Shown here in pieces: positions 10,081 through 19,401 of a DNA stretch of 64,000 nt. The notes under the pieces are model-generated. The model worked only from the letters and a program-made list of their open reading frames with translations. It ran no database searches and was not told where the DNA came from. Origin of the DNA: Roseiarcus sp963835885 (GTDB lineage: Bacteria > Pseudomonadota > Alphaproteobacteria > Rhizobiales > Beijerinckiaceae); NCBI GenBank assembly GCA_963835885.1, contig CAWIHF010000003.1, positions 124,001 to 188,000 on the forward strand, given 5' to 3'. Made by a program: the position numbers and the translations under genes. The first letter of the stretch is position 1. Each line of letters starts with the position of its first letter.

Positions 10081-10134
10081 CCCCTCCACCACGCTGCGCG
10101 TGGTCGCTCCCCCGCGCTTTGCGCAGGGGAGGAT
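10081..10134. repeat. Short palindromic intergenic element
   Basis: Two neighbouring hairpins, CCACGC-TGC-GCGTGG and CCCCGCGC-TTT-GCGCAGGGG, in a CCCCCTCC...GGGGAGG context. This is typical of REP-like elements that recur in intergenic regions of Rhizobiales. Only one copy is in the window. Confidence 0.5.
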
Positions 10135-10242
10135 AACGCGACGCGCGCGGCCGGGTCGGGCTCCTTAACCTGAAGCGATTGCCCTGAGCTTTGACCTCGG
10201 GTCCCTCGACAGCCGCTGAGAGCCCCTTTACCGTCGCTGGAC

Positions 10243-11094
10243 ATGAAACATGGACAAGCGAGCCGAACCGCGCTGGGCGCGGCAGGGCATCGGGCGGCGC
10301 ATCAGGCGCTCGAGAGCGGGACCATCTTCGCCGACCCGCTGGCGCTTCGCATTCTTGGCGGAGACGCCGAGGATGCGATCGTGCTCGCCAGAGAGCAGCC
10401 GGAGAGGCGGGGTCTCCGCTTGTTCATCGCCATGCGCAGCCGCTTCGCCGAGCAATCGGCCGTCCATGCGATCGAACAGGGCGTGCGCCAGATCCTTGTC
10501 CTCGGCGCCGGACTCGACACGTTCGCCTATCGGCTCGAACCGCGTCCAGCTTTGCGCGTGTTCGAACTCGATCACCCCGCCACCCAGCGCGACAAACGCC
10601 ACCGCCTCGAGGAGGCCGGCATCGCAGAACCCTCGCATGTCGCCTATGTTGCGCATGATTTTGATCACGGAAGCATGACGGCGGCGCTCGAGACCGGCGG
10701 CCTCGACACACGCCAGCGGACGTTCGTGATGTGGCTCGGCGTCACACCCTATCTGACGGAGGACGCCGTCTACGCTACGCTTGCGGAGCTCGCTCGCTTT
10801 TCCGGCGGAGCGGAGGTCGTATTCGACTACGCCAATCCGCCGCACCTGATCGAAGAGGCGCATATACCCGATCTCCATCGCGAGTTGGCGGAGCGCGTGG
10901 CGGCGCGTGGCGAGCCGTTCCGCTGCTATCTCGACACGCTCGACCTGCACAAGCGCGTCCGTTCTCTCGGCTATGTCGAAATCGAGGATCTCGATCGCGC
11001 GGCGCTCGTCGCGCGCTATCTGCCGCAGGTTCCGTCGAAGCCGCGCCCAGGGTCGGGCGGGCATGTCGCGCGGCTGGCGACGCGGGAGCGGTAG
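10243..11094 (+). CDS. SAM-dependent methyltransferase, leucine carboxyl methyltransferase family
   Basis: A 283-residue protein with the layout of the LCMT/TIGR00027-type family: an N-terminal SRTALGAAGHRAAHQ helix, FADPLALRILG, the SAM-binding motif QILVLGAGLDTFAYRL, FELDHPATQRDKRHRL, and TFVMWLGVTPYLTEDAV in the later part. Members methylate carboxyl or hydroxyl groups on varied substrates, often polyketides, and the substrate here is unknown. The gene stands alone between a repeat element and degP. Frame intact. Confidence 0.85.
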   Translation: MKHGQASRTALGAAGHRAAHQALESGTIFADPLALRILGGDAEDAIVLAREQPERRGLRLFIAMRSRFAEQSAVHAIEQGVRQILVLGAGLDTFAYRLEPRPALRVFELDHPATQRDKRHRLEEAGIAEPSHVAYVAHDFDHGSMTAALETGGLDTRQRTFVMWLGVTPYLTEDAVYATLAELARFSGGAEVVFDYANPPHLIEEAHIPDLHRELAERVAARGEPFRCYLDTLDLHKRVRSLGYVEIEDLDRAALVARYLPQVPSKPRPGSGGHVARLATRER

Positions 11095-11319
11095 AGGTCC
11101 CCATGCGGAAGCCCATGCGGCAGAGTCCGGCTGACATTGAGGTCCTCCCGCCGCCGGAGCAGTGACGTTGAGTCCGCGCCTGCGTTGAGCCGCGGTGGCG
11201 GCGCCGGCAAGCGCAGCTTACCAACTCTTCATCTTCCCTCCATCGGCGGGTTAACGCGCGTCCAGTATCAACCCTGCAAGTCGCGCCGGAAGACTTTTCG
11301 CCGGCTGAATGGTGAAGTC

Positions 11320-12852
11320 ATGGAGAAAAAAGTGGCCAATCTGTTTTCGGATCGCATCGCCCGGCCCAAATCATTCCGCGCAGCGTTACTTGGTGCAGCC
11401 GCGGTCGTCGCCGTCGGCGGCCTGACCATCGAGGCGCTGCCGCTCGCAACTTATCCCGCCTTCGCCGGCGCGACCGTCGCGACCGTCGGGCCAGCCTCCT
11501 TCGCCGACGTCGTCGATCGGGTCAAAGGCGCAGTCGTTTCCGTCAAGGTCAAGATCGAGGAAACGAATGTATCCTATGACGGCGACGCGCAGCCTATGCC
11601 GAACTTTCCCAAGGGCGGCCCGTTCGACAGGTTCTTTCGCCAGTTCGGCGAGCGCGGCTTCGGCGAACGCGGCGGCCAGGACCACCCGCGGCCCCATATG
11701 GGAATGGCGCAGGGCTCGGGCTTCTTCATTTCCGCCGACGGGTACGTCGTCACGAACAACCACGTCGTCAAGCACGCCAAGGAGGTGACTGTCATCACCG
11801 CTGACGGCAAGACGGTTCCAGCCCGCGTGGTCGGCACGGATCCAAAGACCGATCTTGCGCTGCTCAAGGTCAAGGAAGGTTCGAACTACCCTTACGTTTC
11901 CTTCGCTTCGCAGGCGCCGCGGGTCGGCGACTGGGTGATTGCGGTCGGCAATCCGTTCGGACTCGGCGGCACCGTGACGGCAGGCATCGTCTCGGCGCGC
12001 AGCCGCGACATCGGCGCCGGCCCTTACGACGACTTCCTGCAGATCGACGCCCCGGTAAATCACGGCAACTCCGGCGGCCCGACCTTCAATGCTGAGGGCC
12101 AGGTGGTCGGGGTCAACACCGCCATTTTCTCCCCGTCCGGCGGCAGCGTCGGCATCGGCTTCGCCATCGCGAGCGACGTCGCCAAGACCGTTGTCCAGTC
12201 CTTGAAGGACGAGGGCAAGGTCGAGCGCGGCTGGCTCGGCGTCCAGATCCAGCCGGTGACGCAGGACATCGCCGACAGCCTCGGCCTCAAGGAGACCAAG
12301 GGGGCGCTTATCGCGAAAACCGACAAGGATTCACCCGCCGCGGCGGCCGGCCTCAAGGACGGCGACGTGGTGGCGTCGGTCAACGGCCAATCCGTCGCCG
12401 ACTCGCATGATCTCGCGCGCAAGATCGCCGCGCTCGGGCCGAAGAAGGAGGCCGAACTCTCGATCATCCGCAACGGTTCGCCTCTGATTGTCAAGGTCAC
12501 CCTCGGCACGATGCAGGACAACAGGCAGGCCGAGGCCGGCGCCTCCGAAGAGCACTCAAGCGACGCGATGGCGAAGTACGGCATGACGCTGGCTCCGGCC
12601 GCCGAAGTCGACGGCGCAGGCAAGACCGGCGTCGTCGTTGCCGACGTCGATCCCGACGGTGCGGCGGCGCAGAAGGGAATCCAGACCGGCGACGTCATTC
12701 TCGAGGTCGCGGGCAAGCCGGTATCGCGACCGGCCGACGTGACGGCGGCGATCGACGCCGCCAAAGCGAGTGGCAAGAAGTCCGTGCTGATGCATGTCAA
12801 GACCGAGGACAACAGCCGCTTCGTTGCGCTCTCGACTGGAGCCGTTTCGTAA
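11320..12852 (+). CDS. degP: Periplasmic serine endoprotease, DegP/HtrA (Do) family
   Basis: About 510 residues. An N-terminal signal-anchor segment (residues about 17-45) is followed by the trypsin-like domain with catalytic triad His148 (VVTNNHVVKH), Asp178 (KTDLALLKV) and Ser251 (NHGNSGGP). PDZ1 (RGWLGVQIQPVTQDIA onwards) and PDZ2 (GKTGVVVADVDPDG onwards) follow. It degrades or refolds damaged envelope proteins. I chose the ATG at 11320, preceded by GGTGAA, because the open frame upstream to 11137 has no family match. Frame intact. Confidence 0.93.
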   Translation: MEKKVANLFSDRIARPKSFRAALLGAAAVVAVGGLTIEALPLATYPAFAGATVATVGPASFADVVDRVKGAVVSVKVKIEETNVSYDGDAQPMPNFPKGGPFDRFFRQFGERGFGERGGQDHPRPHMGMAQGSGFFISADGYVVTNNHVVKHAKEVTVITADGKTVPARVVGTDPKTDLALLKVKEGSNYPYVSFASQAPRVGDWVIAVGNPFGLGGTVTAGIVSARSRDIGAGPYDDFLQIDAPVNHGNSGGPTFNAEGQVVGVNTAIFSPSGGSVGIGFAIASDVAKTVVQSLKDEGKVERGWLGVQIQPVTQDIADSLGLKETKGALIAKTDKDSPAAAAGLKDGDVVASVNGQSVADSHDLARKIAALGPKKEAELSIIRNGSPLIVKVTLGTMQDNRQAEAGASEEHSSDAMAKYGMTLAPAAEVDGAGKTGVVVADVDPDGAAAQKGIQTGDVILEVAGKPVSRPADVTAAIDAAKASGKKSVLMHVKTEDNSRFVALSTGAVS

Positions 12853-13037
12853 AGCGAGCGCCGGATCCGGCCGGACCCGCCGGGTCCCGCGGCAGGCCAA
12901 CTCCCTCGCCGGCCTCCTCGGCGTTTCATGGTTTGCCCATGCGGGGTTCCGGCTCGAAAGCAGCGTCAGACGCCGGATCACGACTTGACGGGTCTGGCGA
13001 GGGAGGTCGGCGCTCCGCAGCCGAGCGCCAGACGGCG

Positions 13038-13069
13038 CGGCAGGCCGGCTCCCGTAGGCCGGCCTGCCG
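13038..13069. terminator. Strong inverted repeat downstream of degP
   Basis: An 11-bp GC-only stem with one bulge: GGCAGGCCGGC paired with GCCGGCCTGCC across a short CCCGTA-containing loop. There is no T tract, so it is not a textbook intrinsic terminator. It may terminate, or stabilise the 3' end. Confidence 0.4.
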
Positions 13070-13219
13070 TTGTGTCAACCCCTCGGCCGTGCTCCGCAAT
13101 ACGCGCTAAAATCTTTTGATCTCAATAGGATAAGAACTCGAAGGCGACGCGGTGGCCGCGTCGTTTCCGCATACCGCCGGAACGAAATACACATTTGCGT
13201 GAACGGAGAGACGAAGGTT

Positions 13220-13248
13220 CTTGCTTTTTCTGCAGCGCACAACTAGAT
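13220..13248 (+). promoter_or_regulatory. Promoter of the small RNA
   Basis: CTTGCT (13220-13225), a 17-bp spacer, then CTAGAT (13243-13248). This is close to the alphaproteobacterial housekeeping consensus CTTGAC-N17-CTATAT. The predicted start near 13255 fits the RNA boundaries given below. Confidence 0.6.
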
Positions 13249-13254
13249 TGACGC

Positions 13255-13340
13255 GGTGCGGTGCGCTTTGCCCCGCACATGCCCTCCTTGGGCGTTTCCT
13301 CCCTAGACTTGAAGGCCGCCTTTGGGCGGCCTCCTTTTTT
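13255..13340 (+). ncRNA. Trans-acting small RNA candidate, alpha-r14 (MmgR)-like
   Basis: About 86 nt with three hairpins. The first is GTGCGG/CCGCAC. The second, GCCC-TCCTT-GGGC, presents an anti-Shine-Dalgarno loop. A single-stranded GTTTCCTCCCTAGACTTG follows, then an intrinsic terminator GGCCGCC-TTTG-GGCGGCC followed by CTCCTTTTTT. The CCTCC motifs and the TTGGGCGTTTCCTCCCT core match my memory of the Rhizobiales alpha-r14/MmgR family. The family name is recollection. The promoter-hairpin-terminator layout is directly visible. Confidence 0.7.
13314..13340 (+). terminator. Intrinsic terminator of the small RNA
   Basis: Seven-pair GC stem GGCCGCC/GGCGGCC with a short TTTG loop, followed by CTCC and six T residues (13335-13340). 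Confidence 0.8.
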
Positions 13341-13428
13341 GGAGGGAGGGATCGGGTCCGGCAGGAAGCCGTCGAGCGACGTCAGCCGTCATCACTGTCC
13401 GATCCGAACTCCGCACTCAGCGTCTCGG

Positions 13429-14124
13429 TCACCCTCTCCTCCTGTTGAACGCCTCGGCCAGGAAAAGTCCGCCGTGATGCAATCCGCCGCTGTCGATGCC
13501 GTGTCCCACGCCGAAAGAGATGTGCCACTGCGCCGGGATCGACGCCTGCCCCAGCGCCTCGGCGGCCATGAACATCGCTTCCACCGGAATGAGAGGGTCC
13601 TGGTCGCCGTGGACGAGCAGGATTGGCGGCGGGGCGCCGCGCGCGTCCCGCGCGGTCGCCTCCTTGAGCCGCTCGGGCCCGACCAGCAGGCCGGAATATC
13701 CGAGAATCGCCGCCGGAGCGCGTCGCCGCCGCAGTCCGACATGCATCGCCATCATCGAGCCCTGGCTGAAGCCGACCAGCGCCAGTCTCGAATCATCGAG
13801 GCCCAGGCGTCCGAGCTCCGCGTCGAGGAAGGCGTCGAGCGCGCCGCGCGCCTTGACGACGCCGTTCCAGCGATCCTGGGCCCCGGCCGGATCGTCGGGC
13901 GGCCAATTCGACAAGGCGAACCATTGCCGTCCCATCGGCGCGCCGGCGCAGCTCTCGGGGGCGTGAGGTGAGACGAAGGCGGTTTCGGGAACGAGACCAC
14001 GCCACTGGCGGCCGAGCTCGATAAGGTCGTTTCCGTCAGCGCCGTATCCGTGCAGAAAGACAACGAGCGCGTTCGTGCGGCCGCCGCTTGCCGGAATGCG
14101 GGGTCCGTCCAAGGCAGCGCTCAT
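13429..14124 (-). CDS. Alpha/beta hydrolase, phospholipase/carboxylesterase family
   Basis: A 231-residue serine hydrolase. Visible landmarks are the oxyanion strand VVFLHGYGADGND, the nucleophile elbow LVGFSQGSMMAMH, the acid loop ILLVHGDQDPLIPVE and the catalytic His in SFGVGHGIDSGG. The family (COG0400, YpfH-like) hydrolyses short-chain esters and lysophospholipids, but the natural substrate is not predictable. The gene is a single intact cistron converging on the small RNA. Confidence 0.9.
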   Translation of the reverse strand: MSAALDGPRIPASGGRTNALVVFLHGYGADGNDLIELGRQWRGLVPETAFVSPHAPESCAGAPMGRQWFALSNWPPDDPAGAQDRWNGVVKARGALDAFLDAELGRLGLDDSRLALVGFSQGSMMAMHVGLRRRRAPAAILGYSGLLVGPERLKEATARDARGAPPPILLVHGDQDPLIPVEAMFMAAEALGQASIPAQWHISFGVGHGIDSGGLHHGGLFLAEAFNRRRG

Positions 14125-14176
14125 CCGTCGGCTCCGATCATCGGTCGTCTTATCCGACTTAGGCGACGCCCAAGAA

Positions 14177-15391
14177 TTATTGCTCCACGTTCGGACGTCT
14201 GGGCGAGATGCTGTAGTTCCATTCTGGATGAAAGGAATTGCGTTTTATGTTGAGTGTCGCCATTTGCTCGTCGGAGATCTTGATGCCCTTGGGATAGGGG
14301 TTGGGATCAAGTTCGCAGCGGATTTTGAGACCGGTTTTCGTCGTGGTGTTTGCGATCAGTTCGATGGCCACGAGGAGGCTGACGAGAGGCATGGCGCGCC
14401 AGTTCTGCGTGATGTGGCAGAACATGCGGTGCTCGATCTTGTTCCACTTCGAGGTCCCCGGCGGATAATGGCAGACCTGGATGATCAGGCCGGTCTCGTC
14501 GGCGAGTTGTTGCAGCGCCACCTTCCATAGCCGTAGGCGCGAGCCGTTGGAGCCTCCGCCATCGGCGGTGATCATGAGACGCGTCATCGAGGGATAACGC
14601 TCCCGGCCCATCCGATCGAGCCAGAGGCGAACGCCATTTACGGCGAATTGCCCGGTATCATGGTCAATTCCGAGGCTGACGTAGCCGAGATTGGCGTCGG
14701 TGTCGTGAATTCCGTAGGGGATGAACTTGCCCAGTTCCTTGTCCTCGAAATCGTGGGTGTTGACCTCGATCGGCTGGCCTTGCGGCCCATAGTCGCTGCC
14801 GCCGTTCTTGAATTCGCCGAGCAATTCCTTCTTCTTCGCATCGATCGATATCACCGGCTGATCGGCCGCCTGAAACGCCTCGGCCTTGGCGTTGATATAT
14901 TCGAACTGAGCGTCGCGATCGGGATGTTTGCCGCCTTCCTTGGTCTTGCGGTTGCAATGGCGGCAATATTTCAGTTCCTCCAAGAGTTTGGGAATGGTCG
15001 AGGAGCTCACCTTGTGACCCATCGCCCGAAGCGCCCTCGCCAGCTTGTCGTGGCTCTTGGAGACCCATCGCAACGGCCGCATCGGATCGCCCATCGTCGC
15101 GGGCTCGAGCAATCGTTGCAAGTCCTCCAGAAGCGTCGGGTCCCTCGACGTCAACCGAGGGCTCCCCCCGCCCTTGCGACGCACCTTCCCGGTCAGAGAG
15201 CCGGGGTCCCGCAGGTCCTTCAGACCGCGTCCGATCGTGCTTCGGGCGACCTTCGTCGCACGCGCGGCCGCCGCGATCCCGCCGTAGCCGGCCGCCTTCG
15301 CCTCGGCGGCGGCGCTCAACCGTCGGCCTCGCTCGTCAAGCGAGGAACGAAGCGCTTCAAATCGGATACGCAGCGGCAATTCATCTATCAT
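14177..15391 (-). CDS. ISAzo13-family transposase
   Basis: About 404 residues from the preferred ATG at 15391 (the frame is open to 15472). Family hallmarks are an N-terminal HTH region (IGRGLKDLRDPGSL), the DPMRPLRWVSKSHDKLARAL block, CNRKTKEGGKHPDRDAQFEY, ISIDAKKKELLGEFKNGG, LMITADGGGSNGSRLRLWK and YPPGTSKWNKIEHRMF. These carry the DDE residues. The frame is intact, so this IS may be active. I could not define its inverted repeats. Confidence 0.92.
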   Translation of the reverse strand: MIDELPLRIRFEALRSSLDERGRRLSAAAEAKAAGYGGIAAAARATKVARSTIGRGLKDLRDPGSLTGKVRRKGGGSPRLTSRDPTLLEDLQRLLEPATMGDPMRPLRWVSKSHDKLARALRAMGHKVSSSTIPKLLEELKYCRHCNRKTKEGGKHPDRDAQFEYINAKAEAFQAADQPVISIDAKKKELLGEFKNGGSDYGPQGQPIEVNTHDFEDKELGKFIPYGIHDTDANLGYVSLGIDHDTGQFAVNGVRLWLDRMGRERYPSMTRLMITADGGGSNGSRLRLWKVALQQLADETGLIIQVCHYPPGTSKWNKIEHRMFCHITQNWRAMPLVSLLVAIELIANTTTKTGLKIRCELDPNPYPKGIKISDEQMATLNIKRNSFHPEWNYSISPRRPNVEQ

Positions 15392-15490
15392 CGCCACGAT
15401 ATAGACGCCGATCTCGAAGACAGGAATCCCCCAAACAGCCGGTGCAGGTAAAAAATCCCAAACCCAATTCACCTGTTTCTGGCCGTCGCC

Positions 15491-16231
15491 TTAGCCGGAA
15501 CCGTCCGCCAGGGCCACACCCGAACGCTTCTTGACGCCGCGGTAATAGGCCCAGAGCATGCGCGCCGCGACCCCGCGCCATGGCCGCCAGCGCTCGGCGA
15601 TCCGTTCGAGCCGGGCTGCATCCGGGCGCGTCTTCAGTCCGAGCGCGAGCTTCGCCGCTTCCTGCAGCGCAAGATCGCCAGACGGAAAAGCGTCGGGGTG
15701 ACCGAGACAGAAGAGGAGAAAGATATCCGCGGTCCATGGGCCGACGCCCTTCACGGCGATGAGCTTCTCGTGCGCCTCCTCGGCCTCGAGCGCCGCGAGG
15801 CCCTCAAGATCGAGGCCGCCCGCGCCCACGGCCCCGGCAAGCGCCCGCAGGGCGCGGATTTTCGGCGCGGACAGTCCGCAGCCGCGCAACTCCTCCTCCG
15901 TCGCCGCTGCGACCCGAACGGCACCGAGCGGCGCGAGGCGCGTCTCGAGCCGGCCGAAAATGGCGCTTGCGCTGGCGACCGACACCTGTTGCGAGACGAT
16001 GATGGCGGCAAGGCCCGCGAAGCCCGGTTCGCGACGACGCAACGGCGGCGGTCCACCGACCGACAGAAGCCGTTCGAAGAGCTCCGGGTCCTTTGCGCGC
16101 AAGCCGTCCGCCGCCTCGGTGAGGCCCGCTTCGTCCGCGATCGGCGGGCCAGGATGATAGGCCCGCTTGGCCGGCGCCGGTTTGCCTCGCCTTGCGCGCG
16201 CGGCGCTCTTATGCATCGGCTTTCCAACCAT
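15491..16231 (-). CDS. alkA: DNA-3-methyladenine glycosylase II (AlkA-like, HhH-GPD)
   Basis: A base-excision repair glycosylase of 246 residues. It has the HhH-GPD core with PGFAGLAAIIVSQQVSVASA, the helix-hairpin-helix loop IAVKGVGPWTADIFLL and the catalytic Asp in FPSGDLALQEA. It removes alkylated purines. The start at 16231 makes its ATG overlap the gluQ ATG on the other strand (CATG at 16229-16232). A start at 16216 is an alternative and would avoid that. Confidence 0.88.
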   Translation of the reverse strand: MVGKPMHKSAARARRGKPAPAKRAYHPGPPIADEAGLTEAADGLRAKDPELFERLLSVGGPPPLRRREPGFAGLAAIIVSQQVSVASASAIFGRLETRLAPLGAVRVAAATEEELRGCGLSAPKIRALRALAGAVGAGGLDLEGLAALEAEEAHEKLIAVKGVGPWTADIFLLFCLGHPDAFPSGDLALQEAAKLALGLKTRPDAARLERIAERWRPWRGVAARMLWAYYRGVKKRSGVALADGSG

Positions 16232-17132
16232 GCGCTCCGCCGCCCTTGCGTCCTCGCCCGTCCTGAGGTTTGCGCCTTCGCCGAACGGCGCGCTGCACCT
16301 GGGTCACGCCTATTCCGCGCTTTGCAATGAGCGGCTCGCCGCCGACCTCGGCGGACGGCTGCTGTTGCGCATTGAAGACCTGGACCGCGCCCGGTGCAAG
16401 CCGCAGTACGAAACTGCCATCCTCGGGGATCTCGCCTGGCTCGGCCTCCGTTTCGAAGCCCGCCCGCGCCGGCAAAGCGAACATGACGAGGACTACGCCG
16501 GAGCGCTCGCGCAGCTCGACAGGCAGGGCCTCGTCTATCCGTGCTTCTGCAGTCGCGCCGAGGTGGCGCGGGCGTCCGCAGGGCGCGATCCGGACGGCGC
16601 GCCGCTTTATTCGGGAGCCTGTCGCGCGCTCTCTCGCGGCGAAAGAGCCGAGCGCCTTGCCCGGGGCGACCGGGCCGCGCTGAGGCTCGACATGCGTCGG
16701 GCCATCGCGTCGGCGCCGGCCGGGATTGTCTGGCAGGAGCTTGGCGAGGGGACGGCGCCGGTCGACCGCGTGGCGGAGCCGGCGGCGTGGGGCGATGTCG
16801 TCCTGGCCGGACGGGATCTCGCCGCGAGCTACCATTTGGCGGTGACGGTCGACGACGCGCTGCAGGGCGTCACCGACGTCGTGCGCGGACGCGATCTTTC
16901 GGCGGCGACCTCGGTCCACCGCCTCCTGCAGGAATTGTTGGGGTTGCCCGCGCCGCGCTATCGCCACCATCGGCTGGCGCTCGATTTCGACGGCGCCAAG
17001 CTGTCGAAGAGCCGTCGGTTCGCGGTCGCTCGCCGCATTGCGGCGAAAGGGGCGTCTCGCCGGCGCAGATCCGCGCCGCGCTCGGATTCGGCGGCGACGA
17101 TCGCGGCGGCGCTTTCCGTGGCGCTCAGTTGA
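16230..17132 (+). CDS. gluQ: tRNA glutamyl-Q(34) synthetase (GluQRS), C-terminal frameshift
   Basis: A truncated glutamyl-tRNA synthetase paralogue that attaches glutamate to queuosine in the tRNA-Asp anticodon. It shows the class I HIGH-type motif in APSPNGALHLGHAYSA, the zinc-site cysteines in YPCFCSRAEV and YSGACRALS, and the KMSKS-type motif GAKLSKSR. It lacks an anticodon-binding domain, as expected. After about 17030 the conserved end (GVSPAQIRAALGFGGDD) appears in another frame, so a one-base indel is likely and the true C-terminus differs slightly. Divergent from alkA. Confidence 0.85.
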   Translation: MRSAALASSPVLRFAPSPNGALHLGHAYSALCNERLAADLGGRLLLRIEDLDRARCKPQYETAILGDLAWLGLRFEARPRRQSEHDEDYAGALAQLDRQGLVYPCFCSRAEVARASAGRDPDGAPLYSGACRALSRGERAERLARGDRAALRLDMRRAIASAPAGIVWQELGEGTAPVDRVAEPAAWGDVVLAGRDLAASYHLAVTVDDALQGVTDVVRGRDLSAATSVHRLLQELLGLPAPRYRHHRLALDFDGAKLSKSRRFAVARRIAAKGASRRRRSAPRSDSAATIAAALSVALS

Positions 17133-19099
17133 TTTTCGCGGTGGCGGCGGACGCCGGCTTTCCGCTCGCCTCTGCCGCGGCGGACGGCGCCTGCGCCATC
17201 AGCTGGTCAATGCGGTCGCGCTCGCGTTTGAAGGCGGCGAGCATCTTGCCGTCGAACTCGCGCGTGCGGGCGAGCTTGATCGCCATCGGGTCGACGAAGT
17301 TGCCGTTGATGATCACTTCGTAGTGGAGATGGGGCCCGGTGGCGAGGCCGGTCTGACCGAGATAGCCGACGACCTGTCCCTGGGTGACGTGGGCTCCCTC
17401 GGTAATGCCGCGGCCGAAGCCCGACATGTGGTTGTAGGTGGTCACGTAGCCGTTGGCGTGCTGGATCTCGACCCGACGCCCATAGCCGGCGTCCCAGGCA
17501 GCCTTGATGATGACCCCGTTGCCGGCGGCGAAGATCGGCGTGCCGATCGGCGCCGCCCAGTCGACGCCGGTGTGCATGCGGGTGAAATGCAGGATCGGAT
17601 GGTAGCGCATGCCGAACCCGGAGGTTAGTTCGCCCTCGGCGATCGGTTTCCGGAGCAGGAATTTTCGGGTCGAGCGGCCGTTCTCGTCGTAATAGTCGAC
17701 CAGATGGTCGTCAGGCGTCTGGAACCGGTAATATTTGTACGTCTGGTCGCGCACCGTCATCGTCGCGAACAACAATTCGGGGCGCGGATCGAGGTCGTCC
17801 GGGTCGGAGAAGAAAGCCTCGACCGAATCGCCGGGCGCGGTCGCCCGCTGAAAGTCGACGTCGTTGGCAAAAGTGCGGACGAGAGTTTCGATCAGGGGTT
17901 TGGCCAATCCTTGCTTGAGCGCGGTTTCGTAGAGGCTCTGGTAGAGGCTCATGCCGCCGGAATAGCCTTCCTCCGCCGCTTTCGTCTTGCGGGCGGGCGC
18001 CGCTTTCGACGACACTGGCGCATAGGCGCCGTTGTCGTCGATGGCGACCGTCGCCTTCAGCTGATCGTCGGCATAGACCGACACTCGGGCGATTCTCGGC
18101 TTCGCGCCGCGGAAGGCCGGCTCCTCGGGGAGGATAATGATCTTCTGCCCTTCGCCGACCGGCAACTCACCGGGCTTGACGCCGAAGGCCGCAAGGATCG
18201 CCGAGACCGCCTCGGGGGTTGCTCCATTCGCCTTGAGCACGTCCTCGAAGCTTTCGCCGTGACGCAATTGGACGAGCTTTTCACTGGGGGAGGCGTCGTC
18301 CGGGCCGGCCTTCGGCGCGTTCGTCACGTTTTCCGGGATCATGCGCACTTCGATCGAAGCAAAAGGCGCGCTTGGACTGACGCTGCCCACAGTCGCATAG
18401 GCGAGCGCGCCGGCGGGTCCCGCGGCCTGGCTCGTCCGCATCAAGAGGAACTGGGGAGCGAGGCTGGGCCGGCGTTTTCGGCGCGTCCGGGGGCGTCTTG
18501 AGCGTCTCGACAACCTGAGCCTGCGCCTCAGCCAGCGACAATTCGCCGGACACGTGCTCCGCATCCGCCGGGACGAGGTCACGCACGCGGAAAGTCACCT
18601 CCGCGTCGTCCTGCACCGGCCCCGGATCGGGCGCCGTGTCCGGAGCGTCCGCCCGGTTGGTCAGTTTCAGCGGATTGAACGGAGGCACCGCATCGGCGAA
18701 CCCGGTCGGCGTCATTGTCAGGGTGGTCTGCAGACGGGTGAAGGCGCGCGCCTTCACCAATTCCTTGTCGCCGACCTTGATCGTGGTCGGGACCGTGTAG
18801 GTCTGCTTGTCGGAAACGATGTCGACCGGCCGAAGGAGGCGATCGCCTTTGCCGGGGCTTACGCCTTCGTCCTGAGACTCGGAGGAGACAGGGGCGGTCG
18901 CGAGTTCCGGCGCTTCGGCGAAATTATATTGACTATCGAGATCGAAGTAGAGCGCCGCGCCGATCAGCGCCACGCCCGAGAGGCCAGTCAGGGCCGCTCC
19001 GGCGAGCCATCTGAGCGACGCGCGGCGGCGTTCGCTGCGGTCGACCCGTTCGTCGCCGAGCCGAATTGGCGGCTCGACGCCAAGTTCAAGGGTGACCAT
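17125..19099 (-). CDS. M23-family metallopeptidase, membrane-anchored, one frameshift
   Basis: Cell-wall endopeptidase-type protein of roughly 650 residues. From 19099: a short cytoplasmic N-terminus, one membrane segment (LRWLAGAALTGLSGVALIGA), a long periplasmic linker and a LysM/OapA-like region (QLRHGESFEDVLKANGAT). The LytM domain has the zinc ligands in MRYHPILHFTRMHTGVDWAA and TGPHLHYEV. Frames switch near 18470, probably an indel. The family cuts peptidoglycan cross-links or activates amidases. Its 3' end overlaps the gluQ 3' end by a few bases (convergent). Confidence 0.85.
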
Positions 19100-19372
19100 G
19101 GCGCGGTCGCCGCGGGGAGCAAGACGCGGAAAGGCGGCGGCAACTGTCGTCAAGGCTTCTCGATTCGCTCGATTCCATCGCCCGATTCTGAGGCTTCACG
19201 AGAGGTGTTAGCGTGCGAGCCTGCGCTCCGCAAGCTTGCCGCAGTTGCCGCAGCACAGCCGACGCTCCGGACGCGCCATCGCCCGAGACCGTAGCGAATC
19301 GGCGGCGGTCGTCGGTTTTCCGAATGGTTCCGTAGCGTTCATCGAAGTGTGACAATTTTTTCAAGAAATTGT

Positions 19373-19401
19373 TTGACAGGGAAACCCGACTTCCCTATAT
19401 C
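19373..19401 (+). promoter_or_regulatory. rRNA operon promoter
   Basis: TTGACA (19373-19378) and an overlapping CTATAT/TATATC -10 region (19395-19401) with 16-17 bp between them, preceded by an AT-rich stretch (GTGACAATTTTTTCAAG) resembling an UP element. It is about 525 bp upstream of 16S. Confidence 0.75.

Noticed and set aside
11137..11319. Upstream extension of degP
   Set aside because: No signal peptide or family match before 11320, and a ribosome-binding site precedes the ATG at 11320.
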